A stretch of 64,000 nt of DNA, taken from positions 141,640 to 205,639 of the forward strand of contig NZ_BONW01000012.1 in the NCBI RefSeq assembly GCF_016862915.1, in the 5' to 3' direction. The notes under the pieces were generated by a model. The model worked only from the letters and a program-made list of their open reading frames with translations. It made no database searches and had not been told where the DNA came from. This stretch comes from Plantactinospora endophytica. Its GTDB lineage: Bacteria > Actinomycetota > Actinomycetes > Mycobacteriales > Micromonosporaceae. Below, one piece after another: positions 1 to 8,440 of the stretch. Numbering within the stretch: the stretch's first letter is position 1; each line of letters begins with the position of its first letter. The position numbers and the translations under genes are program-made.

Positions 1-399
1 GGCGACTTCGACGTGATCATCACGAACCTCTACAGCGAGGGAACCGCGTACTCCTGGTACAGCCGGGCGTTCGCCAGCAAGACCACCGCCCCGCTCGGGC
101 AGCAGGCCGGCTCCAACTACGGCCGGTTCCGTAACGCCGCCGTCGACGCCGCCCTGCTGGCGATGGAGAACACCCCGCCGGACCAGCGGGACGCGATCCG
201 GGAACACCTGTTCAAGATCCAGGACGTGATCGTCGAGGAGTTGCCGTACATCCCGATCCAGCAGTCCAGTTCGTTGATCGAGTACCGCACCGAGAACATC
301 GGCAACTTCCCGACCGAGCAGAACCACTACGCGCTGACCACCCCGTACAACGGTCCGGACATGGGGATCGTGGCCAAGAACCTCACCCCGGCCGGCTGA
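1..399 (+). CDS. ABC transporter extracellular solute-binding protein, family 5 (partial, C-terminal end)
   Basis: The reading frame is open from the first base of the window, so this is the last 132 residues of a longer gene. The visible part resembles the end of the family 5 (SBP_bac_5, DppA/OppA type) binding proteins, which capture peptides, nickel or other solutes outside the membrane and hand them to a permease pair. The segment with YSWYSRAFAS, NYGRFRN and PYIPIQQSS is typical of lobe I closing strands of this fold. The gene lies 9 bases before two family-matched permeases and two ATPases, which is the usual operon order. The ligand cannot be told from the sequence. Confidence 0.85.
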   Translation, partial: GDFDVIITNLYSEGTAYSWYSRAFASKTTAPLGQQAGSNYGRFRNAAVDAALLAMENTPPDQRDAIREHLFKIQDVIVEELPYIPIQQSSSLIEYRTENIGNFPTEQNHYALTTPYNGPDMGIVAKNLTPAG

Positions 400-408
400 G
401 CCGCCCCG

Positions 409-1392
409 ATGGGCTACCTGCGGCGCAAGGCGCTGTTCTACCTGGTCGCGGTCTGGGCGGCGGTCACCCTCAACTTCCTCATCCCCCGGCTGATCAAGGG
501 CAACCCGGTCGACGCCGTACTGGCCAAGACGCAGAACATGACCCCGATGTCGCCGGAGGCCCGGCGGGCCCTGGAGTTGCAGTTCGGGGTCTCCGACGAC
601 CCGCTCTGGCAGCAGTACCTCGGCTACCTCGGCAACCTGCTGCGCGGCGAGTTCGGGCTGTCGGTCGCCTACTATCCGACCCCGGTGTCGAAGGTGCTCA
701 GCCAGAGCCTGCCGTGGACGGTGGTGATGGTCGGCATCGCCACCGTACTCAGCGTGCTGCTCGGGATCGCGTTGGGCACCCTGGCCGGCTGGCGGCGCGG
801 CACCTGGCTCGACGCGCTGGTGCCGACCACCACCTTCCTGGCCGCGATCCCGTACTTCTGGCTCGCCCTGGTGCTGCTCTGGCTGCTCGGCGGGGTGCTG
901 GGCTGGTTTCCGCTGAACAGCGGCTACAGCTACGAGACCACCATCGGGTTCAACTGGCCGTTCCTGCGCAGCGCCGTCCACCACGGGATCCTGCCGGCGG
1001 CGTCGATCGTGGTCGCCTCGGTCGCCGGCTGGCTGCTCGGGATGCGCAACATGATGGTCTCCACGATGGCCGAGGACTACGTGCTGACCGCCGAGGCCAA
1101 GGGGCTGCGGCCACGCCGCATCATGATCCAGTACGCGGCCCGCAACGCCGTACTGCCCAGCGTGGCCGGGTTCGCCATCACCCTCGGCTTCGTGGTCAGC
1201 GGCTCCATCGCCACCGAGATCGTCTTCTCCTATCCCGGTGTCGGGATGAACCTGGTCGCCGCCGTCGCCAACGCCGACTATCCGCTGTTGCAGGGCATCT
1301 TCCTGGTCATCTCGCTGGCCGTGCTCGGCGCCAACTTCGTCGTCGACCTGCTCTACGCGCTGATCGACCCGCGTACCCGGCAGGCCGGCTGA
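409..1392 (+). CDS. ABC transporter permease, DppB/OppB type
   Basis: A 327-residue integral membrane protein with a first transmembrane segment near residues 9-28 and about five more from residue 100 onward. It carries the binding-protein-dependent permease (BPD_transp_1) signature, including the EAA-type loop around AEAKGLRPRRI (about residues 228-238), which contacts the ATPase. The N-terminal hydrophobic segment followed by a long extracellular loop is typical of the DppB side of the heterodimer. Its TGA stop overlaps the ATG of the next permease by one base, so the two are probably translated together. It should form the import channel with the next gene. Confidence 0.93.
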   Translation: MGYLRRKALFYLVAVWAAVTLNFLIPRLIKGNPVDAVLAKTQNMTPMSPEARRALELQFGVSDDPLWQQYLGYLGNLLRGEFGLSVAYYPTPVSKVLSQSLPWTVVMVGIATVLSVLLGIALGTLAGWRRGTWLDALVPTTTFLAAIPYFWLALVLLWLLGGVLGWFPLNSGYSYETTIGFNWPFLRSAVHHGILPAASIVVASVAGWLLGMRNMMVSTMAEDYVLTAEAKGLRPRRIMIQYAARNAVLPSVAGFAITLGFVVSGSIATEIVFSYPGVGMNLVAAVANADYPLLQGIFLVISLAVLGANFVVDLLYALIDPRTRQAG

Positions 1393-2315
1393 TGGCGACC
1401 GTCGAGACGCAGCGCGACGTCACCGGCGACGTCGTACCCGGGGTGGTGGTGCCGGACCGCCGGCCCCGCTGGCGCGGCCTGCTGCGCTCCCGCAAGCTGG
1501 CGTCCGGGCTGGCGATCGTCGGGTTCTTCGCCGTGGTCGCGGTGCTCGGCCCGCTGCTGGTCGGCGACCCGAACCTGGTCAGCGACGACCGGCTGCTCGC
1601 CCCGTCGGCCGAACACCTGCTCGGCACCACCACCACCGGCCAGGACGTGTTCCGGCAGCTCGTCGCCGCCACCCGGGGCTCGATGCTGGTCGGCCTGGTC
1701 GTCGGGCTGCTGGCCACCGTGGTCTCGGTGCTGGTCGGGGTACTCGGCGGCTACGCCGGCGGACACGCCGACGAGAGCCTCTCGCTGGTCAGCAACGTCT
1801 TCCTGGTGCTGCCCGGCCTGCCGCTGGTGGTGCTGATCACCGACTACGTGCAGACCCGGGGCGCCCTGGCGATCGCGCTGATCGTCTCGATCACCGCGTG
1901 GGCCGGGTCGGCCCGGGTGCTGCGGGCCCAGACGCTGTCGCTGCGGTCCCGCGACTACGTCGACGCGGCCCGGGTCAGCGGCGAACCGGGCTGGCGGATC
2001 GTCACCTTCGAGATCCTGCCGAACCTGCTGCCGCTGATCGCCGCCCAGTTCGTCTTCGCGGTCGTCGGCGGCATCCTCACCGAGGCGGCGCTGGCCTTCC
2101 TCGGCCTCGGCGGCTCCGGGTCGTGGGGCACGATGCTCTACTTCGCACAGAACTCGCAGGCGCTGTCCCAGGGCGCCTGGTGGTGGTTCGTGCCGCCGGG
2201 GCTGTGCATCGCGCTGGTCGGGGCCGGACTCGCGCTGATCAACTTCAGTCTCGACGAACTGATCAACCCGAGGCTGCGGGTGCCCCGCCGCCCCCGACGG
2301 ACCGGACCGGCATGA
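1392..2315 (+). CDS. ABC transporter permease, DppC/OppC type
   Basis: A 307-residue permease starting at the ATG that overlaps the preceding stop. After a cytoplasmic N-terminal tail of about 35 residues there is one transmembrane helix (about 40-60), then the HLLGTTTTGQDVF segment characteristic of DppC/OppC proteins, which precedes the core permease domain. The EAA-type loop appears as DAARVSGEPGW (about residues 195-205). The longer in-frame opening upstream is antisense-like, arginine-rich translation and was discarded. The stop overlaps the next ATG as ATGA at 2312-2315, again suggesting translational coupling. Confidence 0.93.
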   Translation: MATVETQRDVTGDVVPGVVVPDRRPRWRGLLRSRKLASGLAIVGFFAVVAVLGPLLVGDPNLVSDDRLLAPSAEHLLGTTTTGQDVFRQLVAATRGSMLVGLVVGLLATVVSVLVGVLGGYAGGHADESLSLVSNVFLVLPGLPLVVLITDYVQTRGALAIALIVSITAWAGSARVLRAQTLSLRSRDYVDAARVSGEPGWRIVTFEILPNLLPLIAAQFVFAVVGGILTEAALAFLGLGGSGSWGTMLYFAQNSQALSQGAWWWFVPPGLCIALVGAGLALINFSLDELINPRLRVPRRPRRTGPA

Positions 2316-3412
2316 CCCTCGACAGCACGCCCGGCACCGACGTGGTGCTCTCCGTCCGCGACCTGAGCGTCGTCTACGACGGCGCCGATCCGGTACGCGC
2401 GGTCCGGGGCGTCAGCTTCGACCTGGCCCGGGGCGAGGTGCTCGGCATCGCCGGCGAGAGCGGCTGCGGCAAGTCCACCCTCGCGTACGCGGTCACCCGG
2501 CTGCTCAAGCCGCCCGGCCGGGTCGCCTCCGGCCAGGTGCTGTTCCGTCCCGCCGACGGCCCGCCGGTCGACCTGTCGACGCTGCACGGCGAGGCGCTGC
2601 GCCGGTTCCGCTGGAACCGGGTCGCGATGGTCTTCCAGGGCGCGATGAACGCCCTCAACCCGGTGCTGTCGGTACGCCGGCAACTCGCCGACGTCTTCAC
2701 CGCGCACCGCCCCGAACTGCGCCGCGCCGAGCGGGAGGACCGCTGCCGGGAACTGCTCGACCTGGTCGGGATCGGCCCGGAGCGGCTGTCGTCGTACCCG
2801 CACGAACTCTCCGGCGGGATGCGCCAGCGGGTGCTGATCGCGATGGCGATGGCGCTGCGCCCCGACGTGGTGGTGATGGACGAGCCGACCACCGCGCTGG
2901 ACGTGGTGGTGCAGCGCGACATCCTGACCGAGATCGACCGGCTCCGGGCCCGGTTCGGCTTCGCGGTCGTGTTCATCACCCACGACCTGTCCCTACTGCT
3001 GGAGATCAGCGACCGGCTGGCCGTCATGTACGGCGGCCGGATCGTCGAGTACGGCCGCGCCGCCGACCTGCACACCGCCGCGCACCACCCGTACACGGTC
3101 GGGCTGTTGCGCTCCTTCCCCCGGCTGCGTGGCGAGCGGACGGTGCTGCACGGTATTCCCGGCAGCCCGCCGGACCTGTCCCGGCCCCCGGCCGGCTGCG
3201 CGTTCACGGCCCGCTGCCCGTACGCCTTCGACGACTGCCACCACACCGACCCGGCGCTGCTGACCGCCCACACCACCGGGCCGACCACCCGGGCCGCCTG
3301 CCTGCACTACGACCCGGCGGTACGCCCCGACGGCCCGCCCGAGGCGCTCCACGCCGGCCGGTTCGACCCCGACCCGGGCCCCGCGCCGTCGACCGGAGGT
3401 GCCGGGCGATGA
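2312..3412 (+). CDS. ABC transporter ATP-binding protein, DppD/OppD type
   Basis: A 366-residue ATPase that would power import through the two preceding permeases. The Walker A motif GESGCGKST lies near residues 48-56, the signature LSGGMRQRV near 166-174, and Walker B with the catalytic glutamate (VVVMDEPTTALD) near 186-197. The C-terminal oligopeptide/dipeptide extension is present, with the cysteine-containing stretch CAFTARCPYAFDDC near residue 296, which in this family often binds an Fe-S cluster or structural metal. The start is the ATG in an ATGA overlap with the DppC-type permease. A second ATPase follows, also with a four-base overlap. Confidence 0.93.
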   Translation: MTLDSTPGTDVVLSVRDLSVVYDGADPVRAVRGVSFDLARGEVLGIAGESGCGKSTLAYAVTRLLKPPGRVASGQVLFRPADGPPVDLSTLHGEALRRFRWNRVAMVFQGAMNALNPVLSVRRQLADVFTAHRPELRRAEREDRCRELLDLVGIGPERLSSYPHELSGGMRQRVLIAMAMALRPDVVVMDEPTTALDVVVQRDILTEIDRLRARFGFAVVFITHDLSLLLEISDRLAVMYGGRIVEYGRAADLHTAAHHPYTVGLLRSFPRLRGERTVLHGIPGSPPDLSRPPAGCAFTARCPYAFDDCHHTDPALLTAHTTGPTTRAACLHYDPAVRPDGPPEALHAGRFDPDPGPAPSTGGAGR

Positions 3413-4374
3413 GCATTCTGACCGTCAGCCACCTCAGCAAACACTTCCCGCTGCGGGACGGGCGGCACCGCCGCACCCTGCGGGCGGTCGACGACGTCTC
3501 CTTCGAACTGCGGTCCGGGCAGACGGTGGCGCTGGTCGGCGAGAGCGGCAGCGGCAAGTCGACGATCGCCCGGATGCTGGTCCGGCTGACCCGGCCGACG
3601 GCCGGCGAGATCCGGCTCGACGGCACGCCGGTCGCCACCGGCCGCCGGGCGGTCCGCCGCTACCGCCGGGACGTGCAGATGGTCTTCCAGGATCCGTTCG
3701 CGTCGCTGAACCCGGCGCACACCGTCGAATACCACCTGCGCCGCCCACTGCGCCTGCACGGCGTCGCCAGCGGTACCGCCGACGTCCGGGCGGCCGTGCA
3801 CGACCTGCTGACCCGGGTCAACCTCACTCCGGCCGACCAGGTCGCCCGGCGGCTGCCGCACGAACTCTCCGGCGGGCAGCGCCAGCGGGTGGCGATCGCC
3901 CGCGCGCTGGCGCCCCGGCCCCGGATCCTGCTCGCCGACGAGCCGGTGTCGATGCTCGACGTGTCGATCCGACTGGAGATCCTGAACCTGGTCGACCGGC
4001 TCAAGCGGGAGGAGGAACTGGCCGTCCTGTACGTCACCCACGACCTGGCCACCGCCCGCTACTTCGCCTCCTCGATCATGGTGTTGTACCGGGGCCAGGT
4101 GGTGGAGTCCGGCCCGAGCGACGAGGTGATCCTGCGTCCGGCGCACCCGTACACCCAACTGCTGGCGTCGGCGGCGCCGGACCCGGGCAGCCCGCGTACG
4201 GCGGCACCGGGCGGGATGCGGGCACTGCGCGGCGGGCAGCAGCCGGCCACCGGCAGCGGCGGCTGCCTGTTCCGGGACCGCTGCCCCGCCGCGATGGACG
4301 TCTGCCGCACCGAGGTACCGGAGTTCCCGGTCGCCGCCGGGCACATGGCCCGCTGTTGGCTGCGCCAGCCCTGA
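3409..4374 (+). CDS. ABC transporter ATP-binding protein, DppF/OppF type
   Basis: The second ATPase of the importer, 321 residues. Walker A GESGSGKST is near residues 44-52, the Q-loop region VQMVFQDPFASLNP near 90-102, the signature LSGGQRQRV near 153-161 and Walker B ILLADEPVSMLD near 173-184. The last 30 residues contain CLFRDRCPAAMDVC, the conserved C-terminal cysteine region of the DppF/OppF group. It overlaps the DppD-type gene by four bases (ATGA), and the operon ends here: a minus-strand operon converges about 40 bases downstream. A small palindrome (TGACCGGTCA) lies over the stop codon. Confidence 0.93.
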   Translation: MSILTVSHLSKHFPLRDGRHRRTLRAVDDVSFELRSGQTVALVGESGSGKSTIARMLVRLTRPTAGEIRLDGTPVATGRRAVRRYRRDVQMVFQDPFASLNPAHTVEYHLRRPLRLHGVASGTADVRAAVHDLLTRVNLTPADQVARRLPHELSGGQRQRVAIARALAPRPRILLADEPVSMLDVSIRLEILNLVDRLKREEELAVLYVTHDLATARYFASSIMVLYRGQVVESGPSDEVILRPAHPYTQLLASAAPDPGSPRTAAPGGMRALRGGQQPATGSGGCLFRDRCPAAMDVCRTEVPEFPVAAGHMARCWLRQP

Positions 4375-4416
4375 CCGGTCAGCCCTCGCCGCCGGCCCGC
4401 CCGTGGTGCGCGCCGG

Positions 4417-5208
4417 TCACCGGGTGGGCTCGCGGTTGTAGAGCTTTCTGGCCCACAGGTAGCCGCCGAGGGCGATCAGGGCGCACCAGCCGATGGCGAG
4501 GATCGCGTTGTTGCCCATCGGGGTGCCCATCAGCAGCCCGCGCAGGGTTTCGATGAACGGGGTGAACGGCTGGTATTCGGCGAACCATCGCAGTCCAGCG
4601 GGCATCGAGTCGGTGGGGACGAATCCGCTGCCCATCATCGGCAGGATCATCAGCGGCGTCAGCATGTTGCTCGCGGCCGCGACGCTCCTGGCCACCATGG
4701 CCAGTGCGACCGACAGCCAGGTGAGCGCGAAGATGATCAGCACGATCACGCCGATCACGCCGAGCCATCCACCGAGGTCCGCGGTGGGCTGGAAACCCAC
4801 CAGCAGTGCGACGCCGGTGACCATGGCCATGCTCAGCAGGGTCTGGGTCAGGCTGCCCAGCACGTGGCCGGTGAGCACCGAGACCCGGGCGATGGCCATG
4901 GTGCGGAACCGGGCGACGATGCCCTCGGTCATGTCGATGGCCACCGAGATCGCGGTGCCCTGCGCCGCGGTGGCCGCGGTCATCAGGATGATGCCGGGGA
5001 CGACGTAGTTCACGTAGGCGTCCCGGCCGCCCGACGACCCGCCGAGACCGCTGCCGAGGATGCCGCCGAGGACGTAGACGAACAGCAGCAGGAAGATCAC
5101 CGGAACCCCGGCGGCGGTGAGGGTGAGCGTCGGGTAGCGCAGCATGTGCCGCAACTGGCGGCGCAGCATGGTCGCCGAGTCGGTGAGGGCGTGGGTGGCG
5201 GTGCTCAT
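4417..5208 (-). CDS. ABC-2 type exporter permease, DrrB-like
   Basis: A 263-residue membrane protein with six predicted transmembrane segments and the ABC-2 fold. It begins MSTATHALTD and has the first hydrophobic helix near residues 30-50. It resembles the permeases of daunorubicin-type (DrrAB) exporters, which expel lipophilic drugs or lipids. The longer opening that runs upstream in this frame is the antisense-free out-of-frame reading of the ATPase and was rejected. The start overlaps the ATPase stop by four bases (5205-5208), so the two subunits are coupled. The substrate is unknown; a regulator and a macrolide-type glycosyltransferase lie nearby, which would fit drug resistance. Confidence 0.9.
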   Translation of the reverse strand: MSTATHALTDSATMLRRQLRHMLRYPTLTLTAAGVPVIFLLLFVYVLGGILGSGLGGSSGGRDAYVNYVVPGIILMTAATAAQGTAISVAIDMTEGIVARFRTMAIARVSVLTGHVLGSLTQTLLSMAMVTGVALLVGFQPTADLGGWLGVIGVIVLIIFALTWLSVALAMVARSVAAASNMLTPLMILPMMGSGFVPTDSMPAGLRWFAEYQPFTPFIETLRGLLMGTPMGNNAILAIGWCALIALGGYLWARKLYNREPTR

Positions 5209-6167
5209 CGGGCGGGCTCCTGTTCCGCGACGGGGTTGCCGGTCAGAGCGAAGAAGACGTCGTCGAGATCGGGGGTGTGTACCTGGAGTTCGTCCACGGT
5301 GATCGAGACGCGGTCGAGCCGGTCCAGCAGCGCGCGCAACGACCGGACGTCGCCCTGGCCGGCGACCTGCAGGGTGAGTGCCTCGTCGTCGCGGGACACC
5401 ACGTCCAGGGTCTGGGCCGCGTGGTCGTGGCCGCGTGCGTCGGTGAAGCGCAGCGTGATGTGGCCGCCGCCGACCTGCCGCTTGAGTTCCTCCGCCGTGC
5501 CCTGGGCGACGATCTTCCCCTGGTGCAGCACCGCGATCCGGTCGGCGAGTCGGTCGGCCTCGTCGAGGTACTGGGTGGTGAGGAAGATCGTCACGCCGTC
5601 GTCGGTCACCAGCCCGCGGATGATCTCCCACATCGTCCGTCTGCTGCGTGGGTCCAGCCCGGTGGTCGGCTCGTCGAGGAAGATCACCCGGGGGCGGCCG
5701 ACCAGCGTCATCGCGAGGTCCAGGCGGCGGCGCATCCCACCGGAGTACGTCACCGCAGGCTTGCGGGCCGCGTCCACCAGGTCGAAGCGTGCCAGCAGGT
5801 CGGTGGCACACTGCCGCCGTTCCCGGCGGGGCAGGTGGTGCAGGTCGGCCATCAGCAGCAGGTTCTCCTCGCCGGTGAGGAAGCCGTCGACCGCGGAGAA
5901 CTGGCCGGTGACACCGATCGCGGCACGGACCGCGTCCGGATCCCGGACCACGTCGTGGCCGGCGACCCGCATCTCCCCCGCGTCGGCGCGGATGAGCGTG
6001 GACAGGATCTGCACCATGGTGGTCTTGCCCGCGCCGTTCGGGCCGAGTAACGCGAAGACCGATCCTGCGGGGATGTCGAGGTCGATGCCGTTCAGCACCA
6101 CGTGGTCGCCGTACGCCTTGCGTACGGCAGTCGCCACGAGGGCGGGGTGATCGAGGTTCGTGGTCAT
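5205..6167 (-). CDS. ABC exporter ATP-binding protein, DrrA-like
   Basis: A 320-residue ATPase of the DrrA group. Walker A GPNGAGKTT is at residues 42-50, the signature YSGGMRRRLD at about 141-150 and Walker B VIFLDEPTTG at about 161-170. A C-terminal extension of about 100 residues after the catalytic core is usual for DrrA-type proteins. The ATG at 6167 was preferred to the upstream in-frame start at 6242 because it follows GGAAGCGAA and begins a normal family N-terminus (MTTNLDHPAL). Upstream lie several TTGCAT repeats and a perfect inverted repeat that probably bind the divergent regulator at 6373. Confidence 0.92.
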   Translation of the reverse strand: MTTNLDHPALVATAVRKAYGDHVVLNGIDLDIPAGSVFALLGPNGAGKTTMVQILSTLIRADAGEMRVAGHDVVRDPDAVRAAIGVTGQFSAVDGFLTGEENLLLMADLHHLPRRERRQCATDLLARFDLVDAARKPAVTYSGGMRRRLDLAMTLVGRPRVIFLDEPTTGLDPRSRRTMWEIIRGLVTDDGVTIFLTTQYLDEADRLADRIAVLHQGKIVAQGTAEELKRQVGGGHITLRFTDARGHDHAAQTLDVVSRDDEALTLQVAGQGDVRSLRALLDRLDRVSITVDELQVHTPDLDDVFFALTGNPVAEQEPAR

Positions 6168-6312
6168 GGGTTTCGCTTCCGTCGACGAGCTCCGGACCTT
6201 CACAGCTCGGCAAAAATTACGTTGCATACACCAATCCGTCAATCAGGACTAGGCGAAGCAACTGCGTAGCCGCAGGTGAAGCGGGAGGAATCGTTGCATG
6301 GCGCCTGCCCGC

Positions 6313-6338
6313 TAATGCAACGGCGTTGCGTTGCATTA
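6313..6338. promoter_or_regulatory. Perfect inverted repeat, probable operator of the divergent regulator
   Basis: TAATGCAACG (6313-6322) and CGTTGCATTA (6329-6338) form perfect 10-base arms around a 6-base spacer. Two more half-sites, cGTTGCAT, occur nearer the exporter operon at 6221-6227 and 6293-6299. The site lies 34 bases before the regulator start and about 145 before the exporter start, so one protein could control both directions. Binding by the 6373 gene product is an inference. Confidence 0.7.
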
Positions 6339-6372
6339 AGCTGGCTCCGACGTCGACAGCGGAGGATGTCCG

Positions 6373-7107
6373 ATGCCCGGTGACAGACTCACCCTCCAGG
6401 ACCGGCGGCAGATCGCCGCGGGACTGCGCGAGGGACTGACCTACGCCGCCGTCGGCCGCCGCGTCGGCCGGCCAACCTCGACCGTCACCCGCGAGGTGGT
6501 GCGCAACGGCGGGCCGCGCGGCTACCACGCCGAGGCGGCCCACCAGGTCAGCACCCGACACCCGCGCCAGCGCCGGACCGGTGCGCTGACAACGTCACCG
6601 GGAGGAGCCGACCTCGGCGGGCGCGATCCACGGCTCGTCGACGAGGTGGGCGCGCAGAGCACGGAGCTGATGATCCAGGCCGGGCTCCCGCAGATGATGG
6701 CCAAGGTGCTCGCCGCGCTCTTCACCACCGACGGCGGCAGCCTCACCTCCGCGGAACTCGTACGACGCCTGCACGTCAGTCCCGCCTCCGTCTCCAAGGC
6801 CATCGGCTACCTGGAAAACCAGGTACTCGTCAGACGCGAACGCGACCCCCACAGTCGCGCCGAGCGCTACGTCATCGACGACGACGTGGTGTTCCGATCC
6901 GTCATGGCCAGCGCGCGTAACCAGAACCAGATCGCCGAGGCTTGCGCGGCCGGAGCCCAGAAACTCGGCGCCACCACCCCCGCCGGTGCGCGACTGGAGA
7001 ACACCAGCCAGTTCCTCCGTCACGTCGTCGACGACCTGGTCCGCTCGGCCGAGCACTGGCACAAGGTCTACTCCAGCCGCCCCCGGAAGGCATCCGAAAC
7101 CGACTGA
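6373..7107 (+). CDS. GbsR/MarR-type transcriptional regulator with N-terminal IS30-like helix-turn-helix
   Basis: A 244-residue protein with two DNA-binding regions. Residues about 6-49 (LTLQDRRQIAAGLREG, then a recognition helix around TSTVTREVVR) match the HTH_38 domain best known from IS30 transposases. Residues about 95-170 look like a MarR/GbsR winged helix, with LVRRLHVSPASVSKAIGYLE as the helix-turn-helix and a basic wing RRERDPHSRAERY. No transposase catalytic part is present. It is transcribed away from the DrrAB-like operon with a shared 205-base control region full of TTGCAT sites, so it probably represses that exporter and itself. The effector is unknown. Confidence 0.85.
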   Translation: MPGDRLTLQDRRQIAAGLREGLTYAAVGRRVGRPTSTVTREVVRNGGPRGYHAEAAHQVSTRHPRQRRTGALTTSPGGADLGGRDPRLVDEVGAQSTELMIQAGLPQMMAKVLAALFTTDGGSLTSAELVRRLHVSPASVSKAIGYLENQVLVRRERDPHSRAERYVIDDDVVFRSVMASARNQNQIAEACAAGAQKLGATTPAGARLENTSQFLRHVVDDLVRSAEHWHKVYSSRPRKASETD

Positions 7108-7143
7108 CCCGACGCCGCCGGCCCGCGATGCGGCTCGGGTCAG
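7104..7143. terminator. Bidirectional terminator hairpin between convergent genes
   Basis: CTGACCCGA (7104-7112) pairs perfectly with TCGGGTCAG (7135-7143), and inside it GCCGC pairs with GCGGC after one bulged base. The arms contain the stop codons of both flanking genes: TGA at 7105-7107 and the complement of a TGA at 7140-7142. There is no T run, which is usual for high-GC actinobacterial terminators. Confidence 0.75.
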
Positions 7144-8327
7144 GCCGGTACGGGGCTGGGCAGTTCGGCCTCGATGAGGTCGGCCGCCCGGTCGGCACCG
7201 GCCTGCTGCCGCACCCGGCGTCGGATCTCGGCGCACCGGGTCGCCACGTCGGCGTCGGAGGTCAGCGCCAGCAGCGCCTCCCGCAGGCCGTCGGCGGTGA
7301 CCGTGTCGGACTCGACCACCCGGGCGATTCCGAGGGCGGCGAGCTGCTCGGCGTTGGCGAACTGGTCGGCGGCCTGCGGTGCGGCGATCATCGGGGTACC
7401 GCAGTACAGGCCCTCGCTGCTGCCGCCCATCCCGGCGTGGGTCAGGAAGGCGTCGGCCTGCTCCAGGATCGCAAGCTGCGGCACCCAGGGATGCACCTCG
7501 ACGGTGTCCGGTACGGCGCCGAGGTCGGCCGGGTCGACGTGCCGGCCGATCTGCAGCACGGTGTGCCAGCCGGGCAGGTCGGCGAAGGCGTCGACGCAGC
7601 GGCGGTAGAAGTCGGGGTGCCGGGTGAAGGCCGAACCGAGGGAGACCAGCAGTACCTTGTCGGCGGTGGCCGGGCGGGTCCAGGACCCCTGGGCGGACCG
7701 GTCGCCGAGCACGGGTCCGACGAAGCTGTAGACGCTCGGGTCGACCCGGTCCGCGTGCGGTTGCAACGCCTCGGGGATGAGCACGAGGCACCGCGCCGGC
7801 CGGCCCTGGAAGGCGACGCTGTCGGTCACCGACGACCCGTTCGCGGCCAGCCAGGCGGTGAACCGCCGGTAGTAGTCGGCGCCGCGCGGGTCGGCGCGGA
7901 TCGACTCGACGACCGGCGCCATCTCCTCCTCGTAGCCGGTCCAGGCCACGAAGGTCGGCGAGAGCTGGATCGCCGGGATGCCCCACTCCTCGCCGAGCAG
8001 CCGCGCCGGTGCGCCGGCGATGTCGTAGAGGAACAGGTCGGGGCGGTCGTCGGCGTATGCGCCGCGCAACTGCGGAAGCATGGCGATCGCGTCGTCGAGG
8101 AAGAGCGTGAGATGGTCGATCGGGTCGTCGCTCCACTCCTCGTCGGGGCCGGGCAGGGTCGACGCGTACGGCTTGAGTTCCGCTCCGGCGCCCGCGACGA
8201 CCTCGGCGAACGTCGGGGCGTTCGCGTACGTGACCCGGTGGCCCCGGGCCACCAGGGTGCGTACGACGTCCAGGCTCGGGTTGACGTGCCCGTGGGCCGG
8301 GATGCTGACCATGGCGATGTGGGACAC
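7140..8327 (-). CDS. Macrolide-family (MGT) UDP-glycosyltransferase
   Basis: A 395-residue GT-B fold enzyme of the OleD/OleI/MGT group, which transfers glucose from UDP-glucose to macrolides and other small acceptors and often inactivates antibiotics. The N-terminal PAHGHVNP carries the expected catalytic histidine (about residue 12). The donor-binding region HPWVPQ (about 279-284) and [10 protein letters not shown] (about 297-306) matches the family motif. The GTG at 8327 was chosen because GAGGAGA sits 5-6 bases upstream and it gives the family N-terminus; the in-frame ATG at 8399 would add 24 unlikely residues and cross the operator. It is divergent from a TetR gene and likely repressed by it. 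Confidence 0.9.
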   Translation of the reverse strand: MSHIAMVSIPAHGHVNPSLDVVRTLVARGHRVTYANAPTFAEVVAGAGAELKPYASTLPGPDEEWSDDPIDHLTLFLDDAIAMLPQLRGAYADDRPDLFLYDIAGAPARLLGEEWGIPAIQLSPTFVAWTGYEEEMAPVVESIRADPRGADYYRRFTAWLAANGSSVTDSVAFQGRPARCLVLIPEALQPHADRVDPSVYSFVGPVLGDRSAQGSWTRPATADKVLLVSLGSAFTRHPDFYRRCVDAFADLPGWHTVLQIGRHVDPADLGAVPDTVEVHPWVPQLAILEQADAFLTHAGMGGSSEGLYCGTPMIAAPQAADQFANAEQLAALGIARVVESDTVTADGLREALLALTSDADVATRCAEIRRRVRQQAGADRAADLIEAELPSPVPA

Positions 8328-8348
8328 GGTTCTCCTCGGATGAAATGA

Positions 8349-8365
8349 CGAGACGCAGCGTCTCG
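8349..8365. promoter_or_regulatory. TetR-type operator O1
   Basis: CGAGACG-CAG-CGTCTCG is a perfect 17-base palindrome with 7-base arms, 22 bases upstream of the glycosyltransferase start. A second copy with one mismatch lies at 8405-8421. Confidence 0.8.
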
Positions 8366-8404
8366 CCTCTTCCGCCAAGGTTGCCGTGCGCCGGCCCACC
8401 CTGT

Positions 8405-8421
8405 CAAGACGGATCGTCTCG
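8405..8421. promoter_or_regulatory. TetR-type operator O2
   Basis: CAAGACG-GAT-CGTCTCG repeats the O1 architecture with one mismatch in the left arm. It covers the expected -35 area of the promoter whose probable -10 element TAAGGT is at 8429-8434, 6 bases before the TetR start codon. This fits autorepression by the TetR protein. Confidence 0.75.
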
Positions 8422-8428
8422 TCTCGGT

Positions 8429-8434
8429 TAAGGT
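8429..8434 (+). promoter_or_regulatory. Probable -10 element of a leaderless tetR promoter
   Basis: TAAGGT ends 6 bases before the ATG at 8441, and no ribosome-binding site is present, so transcription probably starts at or within a base of the start codon. The same TANNNT arrangement recurs at several genes in this window. Confidence 0.55.
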
Positions 8435-8440
8435 GAACCC

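Noticed and set aside
4417..6213. A single 598-residue exporter fusion protein
   Set aside because: The N-terminal part of that frame is an out-of-frame reading of the ATPase gene; the real permease starts at 5208.
6373..6520. Remnant of an IS30 transposase
   Set aside because: Only the HTH_38 part matches; it is in frame with a full MarR/GbsR domain and has no transposase catalytic region or terminal repeats.
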